DNA from: Edolisoma coerulescens
Taxonomy: Eukaryota > Chordata > Aves > Passeriformes > Campephagidae
DNA length: 64,000 nt
Direction: 5' to 3'
Assembly (NCBI GenBank): GCA_013397115.1
Contig: VWZW01007171.1
Location: forward strand, 1,120,661 to 1,184,660
Part shown: one piece after another, positions 1-15,700 of the stretch
Layout of the letters: the number at the start of each line of letters is the position of its first letter
Position numbering within the stretch: position 1 is the first letter of the stretch
Translations under genes and position numbers: made by a program
Notes under the pieces: generated by a model
Seen by the model: the letters and a program-made list of their open reading frames with translations, nothing else
The model's database searches: none
Told to the model about the DNA's origin: nothing

Positions 1-587
1 AACCAGCATGTGATTAGACATAACAAGAAAGAATTTCTAATAGAGATATTAATTTTGAATAAAACTGATAGGAGACTCTAAAAACATAACTATACATGCA
101 AATACAAAAGAACTATGATTTTTTTATATGCTAAAATGAGTGTCTTTGTATTAACTTGTTTACCCCCCACATAAACTGTTCTTCCTCACTGTTTACAGAC
201 TGTTTGACTCCTACCCATCATCTGGCCCAGTTTTGTGCCAAATTCCAGAAATGTTGATGAGAAAAACATGGGTAAGTAAAAGGGAATACATATGCACACT
301 TTTTTGAGGTAATCTGCACCCTGTTTACAATCAGGCTACCTACTTATCAGCTATTTTCACTAATAATCAGAGTGGGATTTATCTGAGGTACCAAAATACT
401 TATATCGATTTAGATATCTGATTTCAGGTATCTGCCTTCAAGTATCTATGTGTCTGTAAGGTGTCTGAATTGTAATTCTATTTTATGTTCTTGGCCTACT
501 GGACGCAATCCAACACAGAAAAGACAACTATTCACAACAAAGAAAACTAGGCTTTCATGTATTAAATAAGGATCTATAGTATCTTAC
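1..587 (-). other. CNTN1 intron after exon 12 (partial)
   Basis: AT-rich intronic sequence. I looked on the minus strand for the exon with the second Ig6 cysteine and found none. Nothing else is recognised. Confidence 0.8.
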
Positions 588-763
588 CATAACATTCCTT
601 TCATAATGCTCGTGTTCTTTCTCAAAATCTATTACAAAGCCATTTAGAGACCAAATAAATGTCAGGTCTAATGTGGGATCATGGGATGCAATGCATTGCA
701 TGGTAGCATTCTCTCCAACGGTGACATCAACATTCAACGGAGCTAAAGTAATCCTTGTAGCTT
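588..763 (-). CDS. CNTN1: CNTN1 exon 12: first half of Ig6 (last exon in the window)
   Basis: The acceptor is TTAACTTCACAG|AAGC and the donor AATGTTATG|GTAAGATAC. The exon is 176 nt, phase 1 to 0, and encodes residues 495-553: ATRITLAPLNVDVTVGENAT, then MQCIASHDPTLDLTFIWSLN, ending EHYERNVM. C518 is the first Ig6 cysteine and N513 a sequon. The second Ig6 cysteine exon is not found in 1-587, so it must lie beyond the window edge. Confidence 0.97.
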
Positions 764-3700
764 CTGTGAAGTTAATGGCAAACATGGAAAATTCCAATAA
801 ATAAAATGTTTATTCAAATATAAGCTCAGCTCCATAACTGTTTGATCATTAAACATTAAACCACTCCCTCAAACTCTAGTTTACATGTTATTCATACAAC
901 TACATTTCAAAGGACCAAACTGAAGACAACAAAGAAAACATCTTACAATTAAAATGCCTGACTTCTGTTTAGCTGTTTAAATCTCTGAATCACATTACAA
1001 CTATTTTTATTCATTGACTTTATCTCAAGTAGAAAGAAGACACATGATGAATCTTACGTGACCTGTGCCGTGTTTCTTGTTTCAATTATAATATTTCCTA
1101 TATTTTAAAACTTGTCTCTTTAATGAATGAAACGTTCTACTTGGTTAGGCTGAGTCAGATTTTCATTGGAGCACTGCAGGGATTGAGATCTTAATTTTTC
1201 TACAGAGAAACAATACAATAGGTGCATAACAAATTGTGTAAATAGCAACATGTGAAAAAGAGGAGAAAACAATACAAGGAAAGGAAAAAAGCTGTACATC
1301 CCCCAGAAATGTCTCTTATTATTACAGGAACACAAACGAAAGCAGACATCTCATGACACTTGCTTGAGCTCTTGACACATACATCAAATGCATATGGCAA
1401 ATTAGCAACCGTTCTGGAAGGGACTCACTGGATCAGTGAGACTTGTTCCTTTTCTTAGAATTATTATCCTAAAACAAAAAGCCAGAGAATATCTTCCTTA
1501 TGCCATGACATGTAATATCTGTCCCACCAATATGAGAGTGGTAGTAGGGTATCAAAAGTTGGAAGACAACAGCCATAAGAAGAGAGTTATCGCCACTAGT
1601 TAAAACCTAGGCTTGAGCTTGCTCCAAGGAGCACACTCCATTCCATCACACACAGAAAAAGAAATATCCTCAGTAAGCCCAGAATTTTGTCAATCTGTCT
1701 CAGAAGAAAACCTTTCCCCAGATCCTACTCTAGTTATATAAAACCTGCTTAATACCGAGACTACGAGGATGGCACAACTACTGCCTTTTGCAGTATGGAG
1801 CATCTCAGAGTGCACTGGAGCAACCTGCTAACGTCTGGTCTCCAGGGCCTTACATACGGACTCACGTTCAGGATACTTGCTCCATTCCAGTGCGGTGGTG
1901 CCTGCATGCGCAGTACTTGGTTCTACCATCAGGGATTTTATAAATGTTTATATAAATACATATACACATACCAATACCAGTCTAAAAAGTTGCTGAAAGA
2001 GTGGATCAGTGGCAGGGAATGAACAGCAACTGGGAAAAACCATCAGACTTTGCAGTGTGTGTCAGCTTCAGTTTTAACTTTTTAATCTCCTATAGTCATG
2101 TGCAATGTCTGAGAACTTTTATGGGCCACACAATGTGCTTGGGAATGCCACTTTCAATGCATTCTTCATCAATCCTCATCATTGCCCATCACGTGAAAAT
2201 GATTTTGAAATAAGTCAACTGACCTTTCTGTTTCTGCTGTGATGTCTTATACTCTTGGTGTTCATTCTTAGATGAATCAGAGCAGAATTTTACAAAATTT
2301 AAAATTTCTTTATACTAGCTTGTAAGGTTTACAAACATATTGGTTTTTGTTTCACTGTGGGAATTTATCATGCAAATATTGTTCCTGATTTTAGAAGATA
2401 CGATATAACAATTAAGGGGCTGGATATATTTATTTACATCAACTTTCAAAATAATTAAATGCCTGAGGGTAATATTAAGATATATGAAACAGCAGAAGAT
2501 AAAAAAAAGTAACTGCAATCAAAATCCAGTTTTACATTTCATTTTGGACAATAAATTTGGAATGTATCAGCCAGAAAATTGCTTTCATATGAAGCTAGAG
2601 ACTAACTCTTACACATCAATATTGTGGCATTGAGCTGTCACATCCAGCATGATTTCTGGAACAGAGATTAAAAATGTGTTTGAAAAATGACTACTATCAG
2701 TGGTACTTGATAAGACATAGCTGTTACATAATGCTGTCCTTCCTGTCTGTAGTCTACAGTTATTTAATTATTTGACATCAGATTTAAAATACACAATTAA
2801 GGATATCAGTACTCAATCAGTAAATACAAATATTGATAAAGGAAGATAATTTAGAAGTGCAATCATATGGATATACACCCTTATCCCACAAATTTCATGC
2901 ATTTTTTTTTAACAGCAACACTCTCTTAAACATGCTTCACCACCTCTTAAACCAGCATCACCACCACCACACCACCACACCAAAACCCCCCACCAAAACA
3001 AACAAACAAACTGAACCAAACCAAACCAAAGCCCATACAAAACAAGGCATCAAAACACTGAGGAAGGTCAGTAGGAGTCCCATTTCTCTGAGTCCTGGCC
3101 CCAGAATCACACCTTAGCATGAGTGCTGAGCTACCAAATAGAGTGAATGCATTAAAAGATGTCAATTTAATGTATCTTATTCAGTAATCTCTTATGGAAA
3201 AATCAACCCTGAAAACTGAGACACAGTGTGAGAACTGATGCAAACATATCCAGTTTCAACTGAGCAATATGCTTTAAAAGCATCCATTCATTGTTAATGA
3301 GCAATCAAATTAGAAAGATGTAGAACAGCTTGAAAAAGCAGTGCAATGCTGGAACAAAAATTAGTGATTTTGAATTAAGGGATTCTACCCAAAACAAATG
3401 AATGCAATTCTTAGGCTTACCTGTCATTTCTAGAACACCAGTGCTATTGGCTTTTCCTCGGTTATTTTCTGCAAAACAAGTGTAGCGACCTTCATCCAGC
3501 TTTGTGACATTGATAATTTCCAGGCTCCCATCATCCCAGATACGTATGCTATGGAAAGTGCAAAAAAATATGTCAAGAGAAATTAGATTTTATATTAGAA
3601 AGCAATGCTTCCTGTAGAACTGTTGTAAGTGAAAGAACAAACCACAAACATCATTTGATAGCACATATCTAACTACTGGATTTATAAACACTCCTACAGT

Positions 3701-6700
3701 AAAAAATGTTTAAAGAGACTGTTGGCATGATCAGGTGTCTCAGATTACTGGAGCAAGAAAATGTACTTCTATTCACTTGTACTCATTCAAGTATTTTTCT
3801 TCGAGTTTTATGGTACAATTCAATTCTTAAACCAGACTAGGTAAAGTTGGATACCCTGCTAACTCTTTGAATCCATACTGCCAGCAGCATTTTGGCATGT
3901 TATTTTCCCGAAGTTGCACATTCTCCTGTCCCCGAAGTCTGCAAAATGGAGAACTATCCTCCAGGATAGATAGATACATAAGGCTACATTTTTAAGGCTC
4001 AAAGTTCACTAACAGTCAATACTAACCGGCTCCCATTCACAAGCAATTCTGTTCCTTTGCTCCAGGAGAATTTTGGCTTAGGAGCAGCTTTAGGCTTGCA
4101 TTCAATGATTACACGCCCCCCTTTAGCTGCTAGGATTTTCTTCTTCATAGGGTTCAGTTCAAAGGTCGGAGGTGAAGCTGAAAGCAAAAATTAACACAAA
4201 TACTGCTGTTAGTGATTTTACTGCAAAATAGAATTTGTTTGCAACATGCAATAAATGACAGAACTATTGAATTGTTTACAAATGTTCATTACTCAGGCCA
4301 GTGAGAAAAATCTTAACGATACAGAAATGTACTGGGAAGTACATGGTGATCTAAAAACATCAGGAAAAATCATTATGTAGTTCTGTGCTGCATTACACTA
4401 GAGGTTTCTTTCTATTGATTTCTGAACTTTCATCTGAGTTTAATCTAACAAGATCAAAGTCCACTGAAATCTCTTCCCTTTCAAAAGGCCTTTTGATCAG
4501 TCCTAATAAAATTCAGATTCTTGGAGATAAATTTATTTAACAAGTTGCTCACTCAATCATACTTCTAAAGAATACCTGGGTTTACTTTTCAGTGGTTTTA
4601 ACCCTTTCTAGAAACTAAAGCTGTGCCCTTCTTATTCTTTGTGGTTTTCTGTTTGGCCAGCTGGCTTTAGGTGCACTCTTAGATGTACAAGAGTATTGAG
4701 ACATGACTGTCATAAGCACCACACTTACATCTCTGAGGTCAGATCTTTGCTTACTAATTTTCTCTTTATTTGAAACCAAATAAAAGAAAAAAAGCTTTTA
4801 ATTATTTTGTATCTTGGCATACCACCATTAATCATGCCAGCAAGTGTGTGCACAGCCTGAGGAAATAAGGCTATTATTTAATTACAGAAGTACAGAGCAA
4901 AATTCTGACCAATATCCACATCTTACCAACGCTGAACTTTGAAAATGCATACACAAAAAGTGCTCACTTTGTGTAAATCAAGCTGGAAGTGAGTACATAG
5001 TAATGGAAGAACAGTGTAGAATGAAGCATTGTTGTGCAATGGGTTGGGAAAAAAAAGAGTAGTTTAGTTCTTGGGAAAGTCTGAAGGCAAGTGTGAGATG
5101 GAAAGAACAGTAACTACTGCAGGGAAATCTAGGAAAATATGTCATACAGCCAATGCGTCTGCTCTAATGAAATCAGTAAAAACATCAGAAATTGCTTTAA
5201 GGCTGAGAACTCTGGATCTGAGAGTCAAACTTTCAATGGGATGGTCCTTAGGAAAACACAATGGATTCATGACTACATCCAGCCATCAAATGGCACAGCT
5301 ATATTGCATACAAACATGGTGACTTGGGTGTAAAGGGTTGTAGAAAGTAAAAGCAAAGGGGAGAGCAAAGATGAAGAGCTTCAAAGGCCAAGTAACTGAC
5401 AACATGGTTTCTTAAAAAGCACATTTTGCGTCACAGAGGAGTGACCATAGGTGAGCAAAAATGAAAACGCTCTTTAATCAGTTTTGCAAGCTTGAAGGTG
5501 TAGGCTGTAACTCCATGTGCTTCATATAACTTCTGCACTATTGGTTCCTCTGAGGGGGAACAGCAGGAAACAAACATCATAAATAAGAACAGAAAACATG
5601 CCCCACAAGTTGGTAACTTTATTCCTCAAGTTGTTAAAAACCAGCTAGAGAGCTCAAATAAACCCCATCCCACCTAGATTCAGTGAGAGTTCTTAGCTTC
5701 ATCCTCACAGGAATCCGTTACCAAACAGTACTTGCAAATACAACTGCTATCTTACTCAACCCTGAAATAGTAAATAGAGAAGTAATCCCACTGACCCACA
5801 ATCTTCAGTTCAGCATTTGAATAAATAATTCCGTGCATGTTTTCTGCTATACACTGGTACATGCCGGCATCGTCAAAGGTCAGACTTTGCATTCTCAGTT
5901 CACCTTTCCGGAACTAAAACACAGAATCAATAAAACAACAAGATGTTAATATAAACTACATAAGCTGAAGAATTCACACATTTGCACACATCCACATTCT
6001 TTCTTTTTCTTCTTCTTTTTTTTTTTTTCCTTTTTAGGTAACATTGGGTTCACCTTTTTTAAAAGAAAGATTCAGTGTCATTCAATACTTGAGTTTCTGG
6101 AAAAGTCCTAGCTTAGTGTCAATAGAAAAATTTACTCTCCAGTCCCCTGTTATCATATCAATGCAAACTCTGCTGATTCAGAAATAAGAAACAAGGAATT
6201 AAATTAATTTTATACACATAAGCTTTGTTATGCCATGCTCACTGGTCAGTACTTTCTGTTGTTACATCATTTTACAACAGGAAAAAGTCAAAGCAAGTCC
6301 CAGTGAGGTAGGAGCTTTTTAGAAGATTACTCTGGGAGATAGTACAAACTATTACTTTGTATTAATGTAGAAAAGAAAAAAAAGTCAATCAAAACAAGGT
6401 AGTTAAGGTGAGGTATCTGGTAAATTACAAATAGATGTCAATCAGTTTTTGAAAAATCATGTCAATATATTCTGTTTTCTTGTGAAAATCAAGCTGAAAT
6501 CTTTAACCCTTGTATCTAAGTACATTGGAGTGCATGGAGCAGTGGAAGATTAAGAGAATATTACTGCTCTGAAAAGAGAACAGATTAAAGGAAACATATT
6601 TTCTGACTGTTTCATGTGAAAATGTTTTAATCAGATTTTTTAAAAGGCATCTTTGTTGTGCGCTAAATGAAATGCCTAATTACAAGTTATCTGATTCAGA

Positions 6701-9700
6701 AACAAATTATATTTTCAAGGCAATTAACATATTTTTGCTATCTTCCATTTGGAAATCATCTTCTCATGGCAGTAACACACAGCATAATCTTCTGGTGTAC
6801 TACTGGAGACTTACACACTGTGTTCTGCAACCCAGTATGCTGATTTTGTCAGTGAAAGCCAAGTTCAGTGGGAAGCAGCAAGCAACTCACTTGTTAAATT
6901 ATTTGTTTGCAATAACTACCAAAGCCAGACAAAAACATCGCTTTTCCTGCTTTAAGCCACCTCCATATAGCAGATAGTGATATCTCTGTTCTCCCTCCAA
7001 CATCACACATTTTTCTTAAAATATACAGTCAAAAAACAAGCGGCCTCATTGTCTTTTTTTGTTTGCTTGCCAAGATCAGAGTCACCACAGCTCAACAGAT
7101 GCAGAGCTGCATTGTGCCCTCATATTCTCTTGGTTTTCTTAATGGCTTTTCATATAGTATAAGCAATAGACTTTAGATACACTGTTGAAATGCCTGAACA
7201 GATTTTGCCCAGAGAAACTGTGGATGTCCCATCCCTGGAATTGTTCAAGGGCAGGCTGGATGGAGTTCTGAGCAACCTGGACTAGTGAAAGGTGCCCCTG
7301 CCCATGGCCAGGGGCTTGGAACTAAATGATCTTTAAACCGCTTTCCAACACAAACCATTCTACAATTCTATGATTCTAGGACAGAAAATTGACTTTGTTT
7401 AAACCAAATATGCAATGTAACAGAATTAAGTTATCAAAAAGTACTTCTTTAAACTTCTTTTAAACATCACCCACACATTTGCAACACTCCCATGTCTAGA
7501 AAAAATGTGAAAAAATACAGGATATAGAAACACCACTGATAATTTAAAAAATATTCTTTCTTGTCATATCTCCACTGACTCTATTTTGTCTTATACTTTT
7601 AATGACACATTCATGTTTAATGTGATAAAAAGGATTAATTTAAAAGAGCAGCTGACAGACATTTTTTATCCAGAGTGAAAAGCAGTTACTTAAACAGGCC
7701 TGGAGAAAAAGGGATATCCATCTCCTAAACATGTGGTCAAAAGTTAAGTTCATAATTCAAAGCTGAATAATAAATAGCCTGAAGAAATAAGAGAAAATTG
7801 AGATGAAACTTTAAAAAGTAGATTTTAATGCCACATGCAAGTGGAATCAGCAAATATTTGGATCATTATAATTAATTTTCCTTTAACTTTTAATAATGCA
7901 TGCTTAAAAAAATTGTTTCCATGAGCTAACCAATCAAGCCTGTGTTACCTACAGCAATACACTCACCGAGGCACCATTCTTCAGCCACCTAATTGTTGGA
8001 ATAGGCTTGCCCGTAGCTACACAAGGCCAGTACAGGTCACTGCCTATATCCCTTTCTGTGTCATTGATATGTTCTACCCACTCAGGAGCAGCTGCAGAAT
8101 AAAATACATGATGCATTGTAAATATAGCACATACATCTTTAATCAGCATTATGTTGTATTTATTCCACTGCTTTTTCCATGATACTTAAACAGACAACAC
8201 AAAGTAATGATGATAACTCAGCAATGCACCAGCACAAAAAAGAAAGAAGTTTTTGTCTTCCAACATAGATTCAAAATAGCTTCAAACTATTTTTTATGAG
8301 AAGAAAATTTGGAATTGAAATAATGGTTCCTGAATGACCAAAGACATAAGATATTACCACTTATATTTATCCGTAGATTATTCAGTGTGGAAATTACTCA
8401 GTAGCACCATAAAAATGATAGTTAAATGACATGAAATTGTGCAAAACTGTGTATGTGCTGAAAGGATCTCCAAGAAATTATTCTCTTGGTCCAGACAGGG
8501 TATGTAAGAAATTAATATTTATAACAGTCCAGCATTTTTGCTTTTTCTAAGCAAACAAACCAATTTACTTATTATGAGCAGTACTAACCTTCCCACACTA
8601 ATTCTGAGTTTGATGTACTAAAGTTCTAGCACTTAACTGAAGATCTTAACCCAGAAGATCTTCTGTACAGCCAATGAAAGACATAAATCTTCTGAGGGTG
8701 ATTCAGATGTTACATGTGACCTTTCCATGTCATAGTTTTGTGGCATAAACCTCAGACAAGAAGTCAAGTTACTTAGGATGATTTCACTATGAGCAGTAAG
8801 ATACAATTTTTGGTTATCTAATTTTACCAAATGCATAAAGGGAAGTGACAGAGGGCGAAGGAATAAAGAACTGTGCATAGCTAATAAGAGAGCGCTAAGA
8901 CAGAAAACAAAACAAAATGAGAAAACAAGAAATCATAACAAACCTAATGGTCTCTTTTTCTTCCCAGAAGTTCTTCAAGTACTACAAACTGATTTAGTTT
9001 ACATTATGCGTAAGTATATTAACACATAACTGTCAAGGTGTATATACCAGCTATCGTAACTAGACAAACTGAGTATTCATTCAATTATTACATAAATATC
9101 GTGCCTGGCATTTAATGCAAGAATCTTGATTCTGCTGTATTAACTTGAACAGCAGTATGTGAAGATGATATGATGAATCAACACTGCCATTAAGTGTGAA
9201 AACACAGATATTTCCAACATAAGTAAAAGCAACACAGATCATCAAGAATAACGTTGTTCTTCCTACCTTGTACATAAACTCTTGCTTGATGTTTATCTTT
9301 TCCTTTATAGTTTTCAGCTTCACACTCATAAAGTCCTTCATCTTCATACTGAATATTGAATATCTTAAGAACTGCACCAGACATGCTTATCTCAGCAGAG
9401 GCTGGCAAGGGTTCAAGGTATTTACTCCATCTGAGTTCAGGAACCGGACTTGAAAAGGTACAGTAAAGTACAAATCAGCATGTTAAATTGCAGACTACAA
9501 AAAGAGCATTTGATCTTGAAACATTTATTTTCATTCCCTGAAATACGAAGGCAAACCGTGCTGTGCAATAACTTTGAAACACACTTACTTTCCAAGAGCA
9601 AAACACTCCAGTGTCACATTCTGCCCCAGGAGAGCGTACGTGTCCTTGAACTTCACCTTGATATCAGCAGGATATACTTTTGCTCCTAATATGAAAAAAA

Positions 9701-12700
9701 AGATTCCAAGGAAAGGCATGTCAGAAAGTTATACAGCTATTAAAATTTCCACAGTTCAATAAAAGTTTTCTTAATATTCCAGACAAAATTCTTCTTTACA
9801 CTGGATAAACAGCCTGTCAATTCATAAGGTCTGACTGAGCACTGAACTTTTACTAGAAGGCAGAATTGTTTTACTCAGCAACTAGTTATCTTTCTCTGGA
9901 TGACAAATCCTAACCTGAGTCTCTATTTTCAACAGATTTTTTACTGGATAGAATATTTTGAGTTCTTTTGAATTTAAGCTCAATTTTATCTCAGTAAGGG
10001 TATGAAGGAGCTAGAGCAAGCACATCTACAGTTTAATGAGAACACAGGGAAGTACATGTAATCAAATCTCCCTACTAGCAATCCCTGTAGGAATCCTCTT
10101 GCAGTTCTAGATGAAGATAGCAGTGTGAATACTGGCCATGGAGTATTTGGTCACAGATCACTAATTTGAAATTACTGAAATTCAATCAGTAATATGGAAA
10201 ATTTTACAGATAAAAGGGTTGCTGAAAAATTGAAGATCAGTTTATGAGAATCTAGTGACTGACAGTTTGAAGTGGCAAAAGAGAACTTGGTTCCTATTTG
10301 GAAAACATGCAGTTCTGAAGAAACAGTGGCAAATAATCCAGTAACACAAAGCCACAGAGCTGTTTTAGGAGATTGACCATGAGAAACAAAGCTCTTAGGC
10401 CACCGTTGGATAGGAAGTTTCATAANGTTCATCAACATTTACATGAAGTTTCTGCTTTACAGTCATACTCTTTTGAACCAATGCCAAGACTAGAAAAGAT
10501 ACTGAAGATTTTGGAATGAGATCAGGGGCCTATCACATAAAAGAGACGGAGATTCTGGGGATAAGAACTCTGTTCTCAATTATTTGAAAGGAAATTTGTG
10601 AATGAATCCATGGAGATTTCCTTCACGAAGTTTTCACTGTGGATGGGAACGATTTGGACCTCTGGAAAACCAAGTAACATTGTGCAGTAGCCATTATAAC
10701 TTGCCGTATAATTCTCCTTACAGAAATGAAAGTAGTTATGAATTAGCAAAATTATAATACCAACAGTTAAAACACTGCATGTGCATAGTACTTCCAATAA
10801 ATACTTACGATCGGATTGGGGAATAAGTGGAATAAATTTACTGAATACGCTCTTCGTTATTGAAGGGCTGGACACAAAACATGAATAATTGCCCTTATCT
10901 GATGCTTCCACATTTGCAATGTAGAGATTGCCATTCGTCTGGGACACAAATCGTCGCTTGTCCAAAGCAATGAACACTGGGAACTCATTTAGAAGCCAGC
11001 GATAACTGAGGTCATCTGGAGGAAAATATTTTAGTCAATATTAAAACCCAACACCATCAGCTATTTAAACCACAGAATACTGTCTGCATAAAAATCACTT
11101 GACTCTGATTTCGAGGTTATAGATCTGTTTTTCAGAGAGGCAGCTATGTGAGAGAGATTTATACATCTCAGCAGCCAGCTCGTTCCTGTCTACACTGAAC
11201 ATTGGGGCACTGCTGCTGTGAGTGCAGGTTACTGGGGACCTGGCTACAGTGTGCACACCTTGCCCTGGGCACAACCATCCCACAGGAACTGGAGTGGGAT
11301 GGGATCAGAGAGACAGATGGGTCTTGACCTAATGCAATTGAGAAGCTGGGAAGTCCTCACCAGTCTCGTGATTTAGACAAAATCTTAGAATATTTTAACT
11401 AGTAATATGTCTCCACTCTTCAGTTCCTTGCAATGCTTAAACTGAGCATGAAAACTAAATCATTACTCCATTTTACAAGGTAGAAGAGATGCTAACAGCC
11501 AATTTCATCCCTCATGATGGAACTCCAGATGTTTGAGATTATGGGTATAATTCCTGCAGAGCTCTTCAGTAGCTAATGATGAGAAAAAGTCACTTCCAGA
11601 GAATAGATAATCTCATCTCTGACCCTCTGGGGATGCTTCTGCTGTTCCATGATTTTAACAGAAGCCCATGATCATAGCAGTTGAAGTGACTTTACTAGGT
11701 GGAATGAATCTGGGCCTTGTCCAAGACCAGCAGAAAGTCTGGGATGACACGGTGACAGAGTGACATGTACTCAGATCTTTTGATTGGTAGGCCAAGTCTC
11801 CCTTCTGTTATGCAGATTAGCCTGAGTAATTCTATTTTTAGTATCAAAAACTATTTGAAGATTCAACAATATTCTTTACATATGGTCAACAACAAACATT
11901 CAAAACAGAAACCTAACCTAAATGGTGATTCTCAAGCTGCATAAAAGTTATTGTTCAAGTAAATATAAAGGAAACAAGCAACAATAAATACTAATTTGCC
12001 TTTTAAGATATTGAAAATGAAGCACTTTTAGCTGAATTACCTGGATAGTGGTAAGGGGGCTCACAAAGAAGCACTGCTCCAACACCTTCTCGCACTTTAA
12101 CCTCATAACGTTCCTCGGGTGGAAAGGGATCCAGATCTAGTTTTAAAAAAAGCAAGGGGAGGAGAATAGGGATTTTAACTACAGTAACTTTTTATTATTA
12201 TCATTATTTTCAGCCCTGCAGAGATTAGTATAGAAATACATCAATACATGGCAGATAGAAACCTGTTGACCCCTAATGCCAGTTTTGCTTATTTGTCATT
12301 ATCAAATTAACTTTTTTTTACGTTATTTTTGTCATCATAATTGTAAATGCCGGGGGGGAAAAAAGTGATGCAGACTGTACGCCTATGAGCAGTTAGGTTC
12401 AAAATATTTTAATGAGTTTTAAGGCACTGGATCTAAAAAGTATGTACAGTATTCTCAGATGGATTAATTGATGAAGTATGTGGGTTTTGTTCCATAGGTT
12501 CAGTAAATTTGACAGCAAAACAAAAATCACAACTGGTCAAGACTTTTTTGAACTCTTCTAAAAGGTTGTTGACATTTTTCAATCAGTTTATGCATATGCA
12601 AAAGAACAAAAATGTACACTAAAGATCAGAAATTTTCTATATTAATTTTAGCATCTCTATTCAGTTGCTTAGTAACAGTGATTGTAGAAAGAAATGGTTT

Positions 12701-15700
12701 TTATAGGAGATCATAAAAAAAGAGAAAGGAAGAAATACTACAGTATAAAGAAGAATGAAAGCAGCCTTTTTTCAAACAGATATTTATCCGTTTCCAGCTA
12801 TCTCTTCACTTCTATTCCTTACCTCTTTACCCGATTATAGTTTATATATTGAAACATTGTATATTAGGATTCTGTTCAGCGTAATTTTTCAGTACACTAT
12901 CAACATTCATCTCATGCAGCCAGTGAGCTGGCAGGCAGAAAACATGCCTCCGACTGTTTTGATTCTATTTTTCTCATCTATTATGTTTATTGGTTTAATT
13001 TTTTTATCCTACTGATTATTCAGGACTCACACCACTGAAGCCTGCTTTAGGTATAAATAAATATCCCATAAACTGAATGTTGATGTTTTCTCCATTAAAA
13101 GGAAGTAACAACCTGGCCTTCAATTGCTTTTCTGGAAAATACACTGGGTATATATAGTAAAAGACTATATCAACTATGATATGATCCATCAGCTCATTAT
13201 ACCTTCTGACTTTCCCTAGTATTTGTGGTCCCACAGTCTCATAAGTACAATGAGAAAGCTGAATTTTCACTACATGTCTGATCTTCTACAGCAACGAGTG
13301 AATTCTGCTTATGGAGGCTGGTTAAAGACAAGAGGGGCACTAAACCCTTAGTGTCAGGGCACCCAGGGCTTTGTGAATGGACCCCAGTTAGAGTGGATTC
13401 CTTTTTTTGAGATTCCTTTTTTTGCTGATGAAAAAATATATCCAGGGAAAAAGGCAACTTGAGGAAAATAAAACAAAAATCCCAAACACTGTCCGTAAAT
13501 TTTGCATTAGTCCTCATGCAGTACATAAATTTTTTACAACACATGTATTTGGTGATGTGCAGGTCTGTACATGTACATGTACACACAAGACCAGCTCATG
13601 GCTGTCACCAGTTGACAGAAATTTCCCCGAGCAAGGTCTTCATTGTAGCCTGGGAGTTGGGGCACACTTTACCAGCAAGTGCCGTGCCTTCCCCTTGCAG
13701 CTGTGTTTGCACTGTGGCAGCAGCTCATCATCATATGCCCTCACTCATGTCTTTCTTCTGTGACTATTTCCCCTCAGGTCCTACCATGATTTAAAAAGAG
13801 TCTGGACATTATTATCTCCAGATCTGGCTCCACGAGTCTCTTCAATTAATAATTTAACAGTAACTCACTGGGAAGGCTGTTATGTCAGCTGAATGCTAAA
13901 GAATGTAAAATGCTTACACACTTATTTTGTGTCGATCCCTGCAGACTAAGGCACTTAAGATACTGTTTTTACAGAGTAATTCAGCTACAGCACACTTTAG
14001 CAGAAGACACCATGGGGTAAAACATTGGGCATTCCTAGCTAACTGCAATTTTTCTGTTTTGACATAAACAACGGCTTACATCCAAAACTCAGAGTGGCTT
14101 CACTGCTTCTGACAGTTCCAAAGATATTCGACACTACACAGACATATTTTCCAGCATCCCTTGATTTCTCTGGATTATTGATAACAAGTCTGCCTCCCAC
14201 CATACTGTAGCGCTCCTTTGTTAAATCAATATCCCAGTTGTTGAGTTTCCACCTATTAAAAAAGAAAAGCCAGTTGTAACATTTTGCCCCAAAAAGCAAA
14301 CCTGGTAAGAAATATGATGTGAAAAATAACTCATAAATTCTGATGAACGATACAGGAAGTTATTAATATACTTCTATACAAGTTTTAAGTTTTCCTTCAG
14401 TGAGAGGCACAGATTTGAACTCCAGAGGTCTTTTAAACATAACAGTGTCAGTTTTGCCTTCTTGGAGATGTGACGTAGTTTTTTAAAACATAATTGCTGG
14501 CCAAGCAGTAAGAGATGCTTGAGCTGGCTGTGAATAAGCTAACCAGTCATCAAACATAGGGATTTTAAACATATCTCAAATAATTATCTAAGAACAGACT
14601 GGATAAAAATATACTCCCTCTGCACCTTTATGGGATAATGAGAGATTTTTGTAAACCTGCTGCAGACAATGAAAATGTTTTATAAGACATAAAGTGCCAG
14701 TAAAGTCAGTGCAAAAACTGTGGCATGCTTCATATAAGACCTACTTACTACATTCAGGAAATTGCTGAACACTGTCCCCTTAGTTATAGTAAAGCCCCAC
14801 AGCCATTCACTGAACCCCAATTCACTGAATTACTGCAACTTGCACTTGAGGGATTAAGACAGAAACTGGTGGCCCAGTTCTGGCCCTCACCGATTTCTAC
14901 TTATTTTAAAAAATGTTAAAAAACAAGGAGTGGGAACCAGTACGCATGATTTATATTTGTGTCTATTACTGTATCCACAAGAGGGAGCCCATAACCTTAG
15001 AAAGGAACTGCCTAGTTTCTATGCACAAATAGCAAGGATGCAACTTTAACACATTTAAAGATCATAAAATTATTTCAGCACAAATATTTTATTTTTTCAT
15101 AAGGTAATGTTAGCCTTTAGTATTTGACAATGAGAACACACACACTACCTGTTCAGTCACTATTGAAGATGTACCAAAATATGCAAAAGTCTCATTTGGA
15201 AGTGGAACTTGCAATTGTCATAGAAAGAAACAAGAGTAAGAGTGGCATGAACAAAAAAATAAATCAAGAAAAAAATCTAATGAAACAGCAGAATTTTAAA
15301 GGTGCAGTAAATAGCATTTTGATCATATAGAATTCTAGAGGTATCACTTCAGTCCTGTGAGACATACTATATGTCTCTGTCAGAAAAAATAAGTATATCC
15401 TCTGTTCAGAGATATCTAAGTATAAATGTCCTGAGGACAGCTTATCCTGCAATGAAAATGGCAGGAAGAACTTACTTACCTCTGAGATAGAAGAATTTTT
15501 GCTCAATAACTGTTAGAAGGCTGAGCTGAAGATAACATATTGAGGTATACTATAAATAATGATGTCAGAAAATAAGAAAAGTGGCCTTATTCTGTACTGC
15601 AATTATCATCACATCAGCCATCAGTGCTAATTTTCAGGTCTGTTCCTAGACAAGTCTGGAGATGCAATGCAATTCTTTGAGAACGATTTGGATAGTTCAG

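Noticed and set aside
2833..3165. Frames with poly-His, poly-Thr or poly-Val runs
   Set aside because: Translation of the CCA/CAAA simple repeat.
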